Shown here: positions 33,718 through 41,098 of the stretch, piece by piece | How the letters are laid out: the number at the start of each line of letters is the position of its first letter | Position numbering within the stretch: the first letter of the stretch is position 1 | NCBI GenBank assembly: GCA_027314645.1 | Contig: DAHVAL010000002.1 | Coordinates: 1-64,000, forward strand | Direction of reading: 5' to 3' | Length of the DNA stretch: 64,000 bases | DNA from: Nitrospirota bacterium | GTDB taxonomy: Bacteria > Nitrospirota > Leptospirillia > Leptospirillales > Leptospirillaceae | Notes under the pieces: generated by a model | What the model was told of the DNA's origin: nothing | Database searches by the model: none | What the model saw: the letters and a program-made list of their open reading frames with translations, nothing else | Position numbers and translations under genes: made by a program

Positions 33718-34626
33718 TCAATGGACTTCGATAAACTCCTCTTCGGAGGATTCATTCCGGATCACCGATGGCGCGACGCCTTTTTCGACGGAGATCTCCA
33801 TCAGCTTTTCGATCACGCCTTCGATCAGATAATCCGGAGTCGATGCCCCCGCCGTCACGCCGACGCGCTCGCCCCCGGTGAACCATTCGGCCCGGATGTC
33901 GGCGGCCGTGTCCACCAGATAGGAATCCTTGCAAAGACCTCCCGATACCTCCTGAAGGCGCCTGGAGTTCGCCGAACTCATCGACCCGACGGTGATCATC
34001 ACATCCATATTCCCGGCAATTTCGAGAGCCGAGGTCTGGCGCTTCTCGGTCGCGTCGCAGATGGTATTGTGGACCTCGAGCTGCGGGTAGCGTTCCTTGA
34101 GAAGGGTGAGGATTTCGTCGAAATATTTGATCGACTGGGTCGTCTGGGACACGAGGGCCACAGGACCGTCGGTCAAAGGAAGCCCGTGGATCTCTTCCTT
34201 GCGGTGAAAAATATGGATATTGTCCTTCGCATGGCCCTGAACCCCCATCACCTCGTCATGGCTTTTTTCCCCAAGAAGGAGGATCGTGTAGCTCTTGTCG
34301 GACAATGCCTTGACGATGCGGTGAATCTTGGAAACCAGGGGGCATGTGGTGTCGACCACGTCGAGATTCCGCGATTTCGCTTCGGAGATGACACTGGGGG
34401 AGACGCCATGGGCACTGATGATCAATGTCCCCGTCGTCACCTCCGACACATCGTCGACCGATTGGACGCCACGGTTGGCCAGATCATTGACCACATGATT
34501 ATTATGGACAATTTCGTGCAGAACGAAGATGGGACCGTCTGAGTCCTCCGTCGTACGATGGGCCATCTTGATGGCGCGTTTCACTCCGACACAGACGCCG
34601 GCATATTCTGTCAGAAAGATCTCCAT
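33718..34626 (-). CDS. ispH: 4-hydroxy-3-methylbut-2-enyl diphosphate reductase
   Basis: IspH (LytB) makes IPP and DMAPP in the last step of the MEP pathway. It has 302 aa. The three cluster cysteines lie in GVCVGVKRAI, VDTTCPLVSKIH and NTICDATEKRQ. The histidines are in LHEIVHNNHV, SAHGVSPSV and GEKSHDEV, and TAGASTPDYLI closes the active site. GGAGG lies before the ATG. It sits between hpnA and hpnJ, so isoprenoid supply and hopanoid modification are encoded together. Confidence 0.95.
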   Translation of the reverse strand: MEIFLTEYAGVCVGVKRAIKMAHRTTEDSDGPIFVLHEIVHNNHVVNDLANRGVQSVDDVSEVTTGTLIISAHGVSPSVISEAKSRNLDVVDTTCPLVSKIHRIVKALSDKSYTILLLGEKSHDEVMGVQGHAKDNIHIFHRKEEIHGLPLTDGPVALVSQTTQSIKYFDEILTLLKERYPQLEVHNTICDATEKRQTSALEIAGNMDVMITVGSMSSANSRRLQEVSGGLCKDSYLVDTAADIRAEWFTGGERVGVTAGASTPDYLIEGVIEKLMEISVEKGVAPSVIRNESSEEEFIEVH

Positions 34627-34708
34627 TCACTCCTCCATATTTTTATTTGCAAGAGCGCACTTAGAATTCGAAAATATTACCATCATGCCGGAAAGAAGCA
34701 TCCCGCCT

Positions 34709-35767
34709 TCAGGATGGATGACTCGCAAGACGGTCCAGCAGACGACCGGAAAGAACGGGAGCAAGATACCCGGATGAGGCGAAATAGCGCACTGCATCCT
34801 GGAACGCCTCCTCCACCGGAGTGAGGGAGAGTCCCAATTCCCGAACAGCCCGTGTTCCATTATAATACATGAGTTTTTTCGCCATGCGAACCCCCTCCAG
34901 CGGAATCATCGGTTCGCGGCCGGTGATGCGGGCAATTCCCTCTGACACGTAGGCCAAAGGAAGCACGACCCCGCGGGGAACGGTCAGGGTCGGCGCGGGG
35001 ATCCCCGTCACCTTCTCGAGGGTCTGGAAAACCTCACATAGCGTCATGTTCTGTCCCGCAAGAATATATTTCTCCCCCACTTTTCCATGGAGGGCGGCCC
35101 GGAGATGGCCCTCGGCCACATCCCGGACGTGAACCACATTCAGGCCCGTATGGATCGCGGCCTTCATGCGCCCCTTGAGAAAGTCGAGCACGATCCTCCC
35201 TGTGGGCGTGGGCTTGATGTCCCTCCCCCCGATCGGAGCGGAAGGATTCACGACCACAAGCGACAGGCGGCCGGCATAGGAAAGGGCCACCTGCTCGGCC
35301 TCATACTTAGAAAGTTTATACTCTCCCACAAGCGATTGTCTATCCACAGGCATAAATTCGTCGATGGGAACCCCGTCCGTCCTGGCACCCAACGCCGCCA
35401 CACTGCTGCAGTAGACCACTCTCTTCACCCCTGCGCGAAGCGCCGCGTCAAGGATGTTTCGGGTTCCTGCAACATTCGCATGAAGGATCTCCCCCTTTCG
35501 GGGAGACCAAAGACGATAATCGGCCGCAACGTGATAAAGGGTGTCGACTCCTTCCATGGCGCGATCGAGGGAGGAGACGTCCAGAAGGTCCCCTTCTGTC
35601 CACTCCACCAAGGCCCCCCGGGGGGGGAGATTTTTTGTGGAGGAGCTCGGACGGTGAAGGCAACGTATCCGGTCGCCTCGCTCATGGAGAAGAGAGGCCA
35701 CCCAAGAGCCGACAAATCCGGTTGCCCCTGTCACGAGGGAAAGGGGGGACAAAGAGGCAGATTCCAT
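34709..35767 (-). CDS. hpnA: Hopanoid-associated sugar epimerase HpnA
   Basis: This extended short-chain dehydrogenase has 352 aa. The NAD loop is LVTGATGFVGSWVASLL. DLLDVSSLDRAMEGVDTLYH, the SDR catalytic part YCSSVAALG and the YxxxK pair in VGEYKLSKYEAEQ are all present. In the HpnA family it is linked to hopanoid side-chain synthesis, but its reaction is not well defined. No ribosome-binding site is seen; instead an 8-bp hairpin ends one base before the ATG. It is first of the unit hpnA-ispH-hpnJ-hpnI-DMT-DUF422. Confidence 0.9.
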   Translation of the reverse strand: MESASLSPLSLVTGATGFVGSWVASLLHERGDRIRCLHRPSSSTKNLPPRGALVEWTEGDLLDVSSLDRAMEGVDTLYHVAADYRLWSPRKGEILHANVAGTRNILDAALRAGVKRVVYCSSVAALGARTDGVPIDEFMPVDRQSLVGEYKLSKYEAEQVALSYAGRLSLVVVNPSAPIGGRDIKPTPTGRIVLDFLKGRMKAAIHTGLNVVHVRDVAEGHLRAALHGKVGEKYILAGQNMTLCEVFQTLEKVTGIPAPTLTVPRGVVLPLAYVSEGIARITGREPMIPLEGVRMAKKLMYYNGTRAVRELGLSLTPVEEAFQDAVRYFASSGYLAPVLSGRLLDRLASHPS

Positions 35768-35768
35768 G

Positions 35769-35788
35769 GCTTCATGATGCCATGAAGC
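35769..35788. repeat. Hairpin abutting the hpnA start codon
   Basis: GCTTCATG-ATGC-CATGAAGC is a perfect 8-bp inverted repeat with a 4-base loop. It ends directly before the hpnA ATG, where a ribosome-binding site is expected, and could limit translation or serve as an operator. Confidence 0.5.
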
Positions 35789-35821
35789 GGAAAGGGTTGT
35801 CCATCGGGTCGCGTTCGGCGA

Positions 35822-35850
35822 TTGACAGGAGCCGATACCGATGGCAGGAT
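35822..35850 (+). promoter_or_regulatory. Candidate promoter for the lipoprotein gene
   Basis: TTGACA, 17 bases, CAGGAT. The -35 box is perfect and the -10 box weak. It lies about 100 bases before the lipoprotein start, divergent from hpnA. Confidence 0.45.
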
Positions 35851-35946
35851 GTCCTCAGCACCGATCCGAAATCTGTAGAGCCGACCCTTTCACCTCTCTT
35901 CCAAGGACTCCCGACCATTGCACAGACCATGGACAGGACCGGTTCC

Positions 35947-36621
35947 ATGACAGCCTCCCGGATTCGAAAAGTTTCCCGGGCAAGCGGGTCTCTTCTTCTT
36001 ATCGGCATGGCTGCCTTCCTGCTGGCCTCCTGCGAAACCGCGCCGGTTCCCCTCTCCGACCAGGAAGTGCTCGATCGTACCAACATTCACCTGCCGGACA
36101 CCTACCCCCCAGGATCTCCGGAGCACCCCCGCATGGTTCAGGCTCTCCAGTCGATGGGATTCGCGTGGAACGATCCCCGGTTTACAATGGGACGCCATTT
36201 GATGCGGAAAAACGAAGTCGCCTGGTTTGATTCCGGAGGCACCCTTCATGTCACGCGGTACACCGGCATTTTCAAGGAAACCGGCTATCAGATCCGCCGG
36301 TATGTTCCCAGTCCCTCTGGAGATCTTGAGCACAGAGGCCAGCACGTCCGCCCCGGCCTAATGCTCTGCATGTTCGACCGGCCGGCCAATGCGATTCACT
36401 GGCACAAAGAAATAAGCGCGGTCGATCTTTTGGCCGAGATGGCGATCGGTGCCCCCATCGACCTCCTCGTCACTCCTTTTTCCTTCCCCCTTTGCCTGTT
36501 TTCCGACCGGATGCCCTCCACCTACCTTCGCGCCGTCGGAGAATCCGACGAGGGGGCTGTCAAAGACGCCTTGCGGCGGTACAAGGAACGACTTCAGAAA
36601 GGGAAACCGATCCCGACATAG
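35947..36621 (+). CDS. Lipoprotein of unknown function
   Basis: This protein of about 224 aa has a clear lipoprotein signal (SGSLLLIGMAAFLLASCETAP, lipobox LLASC). The mature part has no domain I know. It contains MGFAWNDPRFTMGRHLM and later IDLLVTPFSFPLCLFSDRM, which may be a membrane-near segment. I start at ATG 35947, with AGGA nine bases upstream; ATG 35929 is an alternative. Its 3' end overlaps the convergent outer-membrane gene by 28 bp. It lies between the two hopanoid units, so an envelope role is plausible. Confidence 0.75.
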   Translation: MTASRIRKVSRASGSLLLIGMAAFLLASCETAPVPLSDQEVLDRTNIHLPDTYPPGSPEHPRMVQALQSMGFAWNDPRFTMGRHLMRKNEVAWFDSGGTLHVTRYTGIFKETGYQIRRYVPSPSGDLEHRGQHVRPGLMLCMFDRPANAIHWHKEISAVDLLAEMAIGAPIDLLVTPFSFPLCLFSDRMPSTYLRAVGESDEGAVKDALRRYKERLQKGKPIPT

Positions 36622-37970
36622 GTCACCGCTCCCGCCTCGGTCGAATACCCGATATCGAAACGTCCCACAACATTGGGCTTGACCTGAACCCGAAACCCCA
36701 CTCCTGGATTGATGGCATAATCGGCCCATTGCGTGACCTGATACGCATCCCTGAAGACTTCTCCCACGCCCAGGAACGGGGCGATCTGCCACTGTGACTC
36801 GATATTGAACAGAGTCAGGTTAAACGCCGCGATCCGTTCCTCGATATTCAGGAGCGAGGCATCATAATCGTAAAATCGGCCAAAGCCGAATCCCTCGAGA
36901 GTATAGGGCCCTCCCAAGGTGCTCATCGCAAAAAACGGGATGTTGGGGCCATTCATCAGATTGACGAACGCCCGGATTGCCAAGATGTCCTGATCATCGT
37001 CCCCATGGGCGAGCCAGAATTTGTATTCGGCATTGAACCGGTCGAACACACTCGATTGGCCAGGGCTCATGTTGTTGTCGAGTTCCCCAAAAATATGCGC
37101 ATAGGTGCCTGAACTGGGAATCAGATGATTATCCCGCGTGTCGTAGGTGGCATTGACCCGAGAGGTCAGGATCTGGGCTCCGGTCGAAAATCCCGGGGCG
37201 GTCGGGAAAAGGGTCCCCGTATAGGGCAAAGCGGAAACCTGCCCTGGAGAGGCGCCATACGACCGATACCGTTCCATGAACCAGACCCGGACTTTACTAT
37301 CGAACATATTGGCCCCGAAGGTGCCATGGACCGAGGTGGTGGACAACGTGAAGTTCGACTGGTCGGAAAAGGTGGAGTTCGGTCCGATGCCGAAGAATTG
37401 CCAGGTCGGGTCCTTGAAATCCTTGACCCGGATATCCATGATGTATTTTCCCTGATCCATCGCCAGATCGCGATAATGGAACTCGTAAAAATTCATGATG
37501 GAACTCGACTGGATGGCGACCACATGCCACCGTCTCAGGTTGTTCTTGTAGAACCGGTAATACCGGACTCCCGCCTCGAGTCCCATATAGGAGTTGTACA
37601 TGACGGACGGAGCAAGGATGGAGGTGATCCGTCCGGAGGGTTTTGTGTAAAGGATCGGAACGATTGTCCCATATGTCACTCCGGAGTTGTAATCATCCCC
37701 GATTGCGGGAAGCGGAACTACAATAGTATTGTCAAAGGGAGTGCTGTAGGTAAACGGGGGCGGGCTTCCGATCGGAAGTTGGGGAAAGGTCAACCCCTGG
37801 GGTCCCATGCTCGTGGGAACAGGACCCGGAGGCGGGCCTGGACGCATCATCGGCCCTTCCGCCCAGGAGCGCGGTCCCCACCCCAGGGTCACAGTCACGA
37901 AAAAAATTATCCACCCGGCAAGGATCGGGAGGGACATCGACCGTCTCGGCCGAGGGACCTTCCCCGTCAC
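36594..37970 (-). CDS. Outer-membrane beta-barrel protein (surface antigen/Omp85-like)
   Basis: The GTG start at 37970 has GGAGG seven bases upstream and overlaps the hpnG stop as GTGA; the track's ATG at 38087 lies inside hpnG and is rejected. The protein has about 458 aa with a signal peptide (ILAGWIIFFVTVTLGWGPRSWAEG). Alternating strands run to a C-terminal aromatic end (TYVGIGFPF), as in barrels assembled by BamA. The segment FFGIGPNSTFSDQS and VNATYDTRDNHLIPSSG resemble the barrel part of Omp85/surface-antigen proteins. No POTRA domain is visible. Coupling to hpnG suggests a role in the hopanoid-containing outer membrane; the cargo is unknown. Confidence 0.78.
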   Translation of the reverse strand: MTGKVPRPRRSMSLPILAGWIIFFVTVTLGWGPRSWAEGPMMRPGPPPGPVPTSMGPQGLTFPQLPIGSPPPFTYSTPFDNTIVVPLPAIGDDYNSGVTYGTIVPILYTKPSGRITSILAPSVMYNSYMGLEAGVRYYRFYKNNLRRWHVVAIQSSSIMNFYEFHYRDLAMDQGKYIMDIRVKDFKDPTWQFFGIGPNSTFSDQSNFTLSTTSVHGTFGANMFDSKVRVWFMERYRSYGASPGQVSALPYTGTLFPTAPGFSTGAQILTSRVNATYDTRDNHLIPSSGTYAHIFGELDNNMSPGQSSVFDRFNAEYKFWLAHGDDDQDILAIRAFVNLMNGPNIPFFAMSTLGGPYTLEGFGFGRFYDYDASLLNIEERIAAFNLTLFNIESQWQIAPFLGVGEVFRDAYQVTQWADYAINPGVGFRVQVKPNVVGRFDIGYSTEAGAVTYVGIGFPF

Positions 37971-38791
37971 GATCGTTCCTCCAGGCTCCCAGGGCGATCG
38001 ATGGTAACGGCCACGGTTTGGCCCAATTCTCTGAGCGCGGCATGGGCGGCCCGAAGTCCCTTTTGCAAGGACAGGAGCGGGACCCAAAAAGACGGTCCTT
38101 CCATCAACGCGCTCAACATTCCCCGGATTGAATTTTCACCTTTTTCATCGATGCATTGGAGCAGCGCGGGGGGGAGGGATTCGTTGAACGCGTCGGAAAC
38201 GATACGGACAAACCAAGCCGTCATATCGTGAGATTTCGCCGATTCAAACCACCCGGCACTTTCCATATCCACCAAATCACCACCGGTCTCTGAATAGAGG
38301 AGTTCCTTGTCTTTTGGAGAAGAGATCATGCGGTCCACCGGGACGATGGACCCGGTCCTGTACCGGGAGATCAGAAACTCAGGGAGCCCGAGGGGCTCAG
38401 GAGACCTTCCGGGGACGAGGAGCCGAGAGCCGAGGACAATGTCTCCGGACACCAAGGAGGGAGAGAGCCCCCCTGCGAACCCGCAAAACAGGATGGTCCG
38501 GAATCTTCCCCCAGAGAGGAACCTGTCGAGCGCGGAAATACCTGCGTGGCCTGGACCGGTGTAGACGACCGGAACTTTTTTTTCTTGTTCCGGAAAATTC
38601 TTGGAGAATGCGATGCAGGCCTGAGAGAGCCCTACCGGGAAAAAAGCCTTGCCAGCCCCACGGCAGAAGGTCACCGCTTCGTCCTTGAGGGCCGTCACGA
38701 CAAGCAAAGAAAGGGGGGGGCCAGGCCTCTTCTCAGGCACTTTTACGGATTGGGTCGAAGGGGGAGTTTTTCCAGGGGGCCACGCGCTCAT
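37967..38791 (-). CDS. hpnG: Adenosylhopane nucleosidase HpnG
   Basis: HpnG removes adenine from adenosylhopane, on the way to bacteriohopanetetrol. It has 274 aa and a nucleoside-phosphorylase fold. LSLLVVTALKDEAVTF, the glycine loop VVYTGPGHAG, LFCGFAGGLSPSLVSGDIVL and the specificity segment LVDMESAGWFESAK are visible. The first 59 bases overlap the end of shc, so the start may lie somewhat further downstream (the fold begins near residue 28). It is coupled to the outer-membrane gene by GTGA. Confidence 0.88.
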   Translation of the reverse strand: MSAWPPGKTPPSTQSVKVPEKRPGPPLSLLVVTALKDEAVTFCRGAGKAFFPVGLSQACIAFSKNFPEQEKKVPVVYTGPGHAGISALDRFLSGGRFRTILFCGFAGGLSPSLVSGDIVLGSRLLVPGRSPEPLGLPEFLISRYRTGSIVPVDRMISSPKDKELLYSETGGDLVDMESAGWFESAKSHDMTAWFVRIVSDAFNESLPPALLQCIDEKGENSIRGMLSALMEGPSFWVPLLSLQKGLRAAHAALRELGQTVAVTIDRPGSLEERS

Positions 38792-40859
38792 GGCCCAAAG
38801 CCCTCCCGCGCATCTTCAAATTTCGGTAGAGCGCCAACGCCCAAAGAGGAAAGTAATGCCGATACATATGATAACGAAGATAGAACACTCTCGGGAACCC
38901 TGTACCAGTAAAGAGCGCTTCCTCCCACGTTCCGTCGCTTCCCATGCGAGAGACCAGATATCCGATTCCTTTTTCAACGGATGGATGGTCACGATATCCG
39001 CCGTGGAGAAGAGCGATCAGTGCCCATGCCGTCTGAGAGGGGGTCGACTCCCCCGTCCCTGAATAATCCGAGCGCGCGTAAGAGAGGCAATCTTCTCCCC
39101 AGCCTCCGTCCTGATTCTGGCGTTCGAGAAGGTAGGTCATGGCACGCACGATCCATGGAGCGTTCATATCGACGCCCATACTCTTGAGCCCGGCGATCGC
39201 AGACCAGGTCCCGTAGATATAGTTAACACCCCACCGTCCAAACCATGATCCGTCCTTTTCCTGTTCACGCTTAAGAAACCTGATTCCCCTGGCGGCTGGC
39301 GGAAAGTCTGGGCCGTACCCGAGCGCGCCCAAAAGCTCCAGGACTCTGCCGGTGAGATCCGCCGTACTCGGATCGAGGAGAGCTCCGTGATCCGCAAAGG
39401 GAATCTGGTTCAATATGAGCGTGTCATTGTCCTTATCGAACGCCCCCCATCCGCCATCGGTTCCCTGCATGGCCATCACCCATCGGCACGCGCGCCGGAA
39501 GACGGACTCCATTTTTTTTTCCAGATCAGGCCGCCAGGGGAAGATCTTTGCCATTCCCATCAGGACCATCGCCGTATCGTCTACATCCGGATAATACTCA
39601 TTCTCGAACTGGAACGCCCACCCCCCCGGTTCACAGTTTGGAGCGCGGACGGCCCAATCCCCCTTCACGCGGACCTCGCGCGAGCGAAACCATTCCATGG
39701 CCTTATCGATGGAGGGGGAATCCAATGCAAGACCGGCTTCGATCAAGGCACCCAGAGCCAGGGCGGTATCCCAGATCGGAGAAACACACGGCTGGACAAG
39801 GACTTTTTCACCCTGGACAAGAATGAGGTCGTCGATGGACTCCAACACGCGCTCCATCAGGGGATGGGAGAGCGTGTATCCCGACAGGTGGAGGGCCACC
39901 GCGCTATTGGCCATAGCCGGATAAATGGCCCCGAGCCCCCCTTCTCCAGCCAGGCGGGGCATCATCCACTCCATGGCCTTTGAAAGAGCCAGCTTTCTCA
40001 ATGGTTTGAGGGGGTTCCGATTCCAGAACCTCAGCATGGTATCGAGACGCAAAAACAAGGTTCTGTAGGAAAAGAAATTCCTTGAAGGCGAGAATCGTTC
40101 CCCATCCGGATGGGCAGGATCAAAGAGTTCCGAAATCCCGCGGTCGGGGGACACGCTCACCAAGGGGCGGTGATGAAAAATAAAAAGGAGGGGAACGATC
40201 ACCGTTCGCGACCAATAGGACACGGAGTAGATCGAAAATGGAAACCATGAAGGGAGCAAAATGATTTCAGGAGGCAGAGCCGGGATTTTTTCCCAGTCGT
40301 ACTGGCCGAAAACCGCAAGGGCGATCCGGGTGAACACATTGACCCGGCCGGCTCCTCCATGCGAACGGATCCATTGCCTGGCCCGTACCAGGGAAGGATC
40401 GTCGGCGGAAAACCCCGAGAGCTTGAGGGCAAAATAAGCCTTGACTGTCGCGCTGATGTCCGGATCTCCGTCCTTGAACAGGGGCCACGCCCCGTCTTTT
40501 CCTTGGACGGACAGGATCGAGTCCACGATTTTTTTCCGGAGTTCCGGAGAAACCGGACGGTCTAGGATTTCCTGCAGAAAAAGATATTCGGAAGGGATTG
40601 TGGCATCGGCTTCGAGGGGGGCCACCCAGTATCCGTTCTCGTTCTGGGCCGCCACCAGCCATGAAATGGCGCGGGAAATTGTTTTGTCCAATAGGGCCGT
40701 TTGCTGGTCGGAGCTGGCCATGAGATCCGCCACGGTCAGGAGAGCGTCCCGTTCCTTTAGGCGCGCCTCCCCCCGTCCCACCGTGTCCGGTCCCGCCTGT
40801 CCGTTTTCCCTCATATCCATAAGAAAGCCCGTCTTCCTTATAATTTTGGTCCTGATCAC
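38733..40859 (-). CDS. shc: Squalene-hopene cyclase
   Basis: This membrane-attached enzyme cyclises squalene to hopene and hopanol. It has 708 aa, the family length. The catalytic DVDDTAMVLMGM (DxDDTA) is present, and repeated QW motifs can be seen (QDGGWGEDC, QGTDGGWGAFD, QEKDGSWFGRWG). ENGYWVAPLEAD is the N-terminal QW-like repeat. The GTG start is weak, with only AGAAGA upstream; ATG near residue 14 is an alternative. Upstream TTGTAA-N17-TAATTT is a possible promoter. It is first in shc-hpnG-Omp and lies divergent from tkt. Confidence 0.95.
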   Translation of the reverse strand: MIRTKIIRKTGFLMDMRENGQAGPDTVGRGEARLKERDALLTVADLMASSDQQTALLDKTISRAISWLVAAQNENGYWVAPLEADATIPSEYLFLQEILDRPVSPELRKKIVDSILSVQGKDGAWPLFKDGDPDISATVKAYFALKLSGFSADDPSLVRARQWIRSHGGAGRVNVFTRIALAVFGQYDWEKIPALPPEIILLPSWFPFSIYSVSYWSRTVIVPLLFIFHHRPLVSVSPDRGISELFDPAHPDGERFSPSRNFFSYRTLFLRLDTMLRFWNRNPLKPLRKLALSKAMEWMMPRLAGEGGLGAIYPAMANSAVALHLSGYTLSHPLMERVLESIDDLILVQGEKVLVQPCVSPIWDTALALGALIEAGLALDSPSIDKAMEWFRSREVRVKGDWAVRAPNCEPGGWAFQFENEYYPDVDDTAMVLMGMAKIFPWRPDLEKKMESVFRRACRWVMAMQGTDGGWGAFDKDNDTLILNQIPFADHGALLDPSTADLTGRVLELLGALGYGPDFPPAARGIRFLKREQEKDGSWFGRWGVNYIYGTWSAIAGLKSMGVDMNAPWIVRAMTYLLERQNQDGGWGEDCLSYARSDYSGTGESTPSQTAWALIALLHGGYRDHPSVEKGIGYLVSRMGSDGTWEEALFTGTGFPRVFYLRYHMYRHYFPLWALALYRNLKMRGRALGHERVAPWKNSPFDPIRKSA

Positions 40860-40951
40860 AATCTTCTTCTCTTAACAAATACCTCCCAAAAGGTCAAGCG
40901 ATACAAGCACAAATTATCTTCATATATGTGATTTTACAAAAGGCTGACAGA

Positions 40952-40988
40952 ATTTTCCCTTGATTTTCGTGGGAAAATCAGCAATAGT
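40952..40988 (+). promoter_or_regulatory. Candidate promoter with embedded inverted repeats before tkt
   Basis: TTGATT-N17-AATAGT (40960-40988) is a plausible promoter for tkt-tal-zwf. Two inverted repeats overlap it: ATTTTCCC/GGGAAAAT with an 11-base spacer, and GATTTTC/GAAAATC with a 4-base spacer. The position between the -35 and -10 boxes is that of a repressor operator. The regulator is unknown. Confidence 0.5.
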
Positions 40989-41098
40989 ACCCTCAGAGAA
41001 CATCCCAGGATACTTGCAACCAATAGCCGCTTCAATCGGTCCTGCTCCGACTTGTCGGCTCCGACATAACACCTTTATGGATCCTAAGGAGATTTTCA

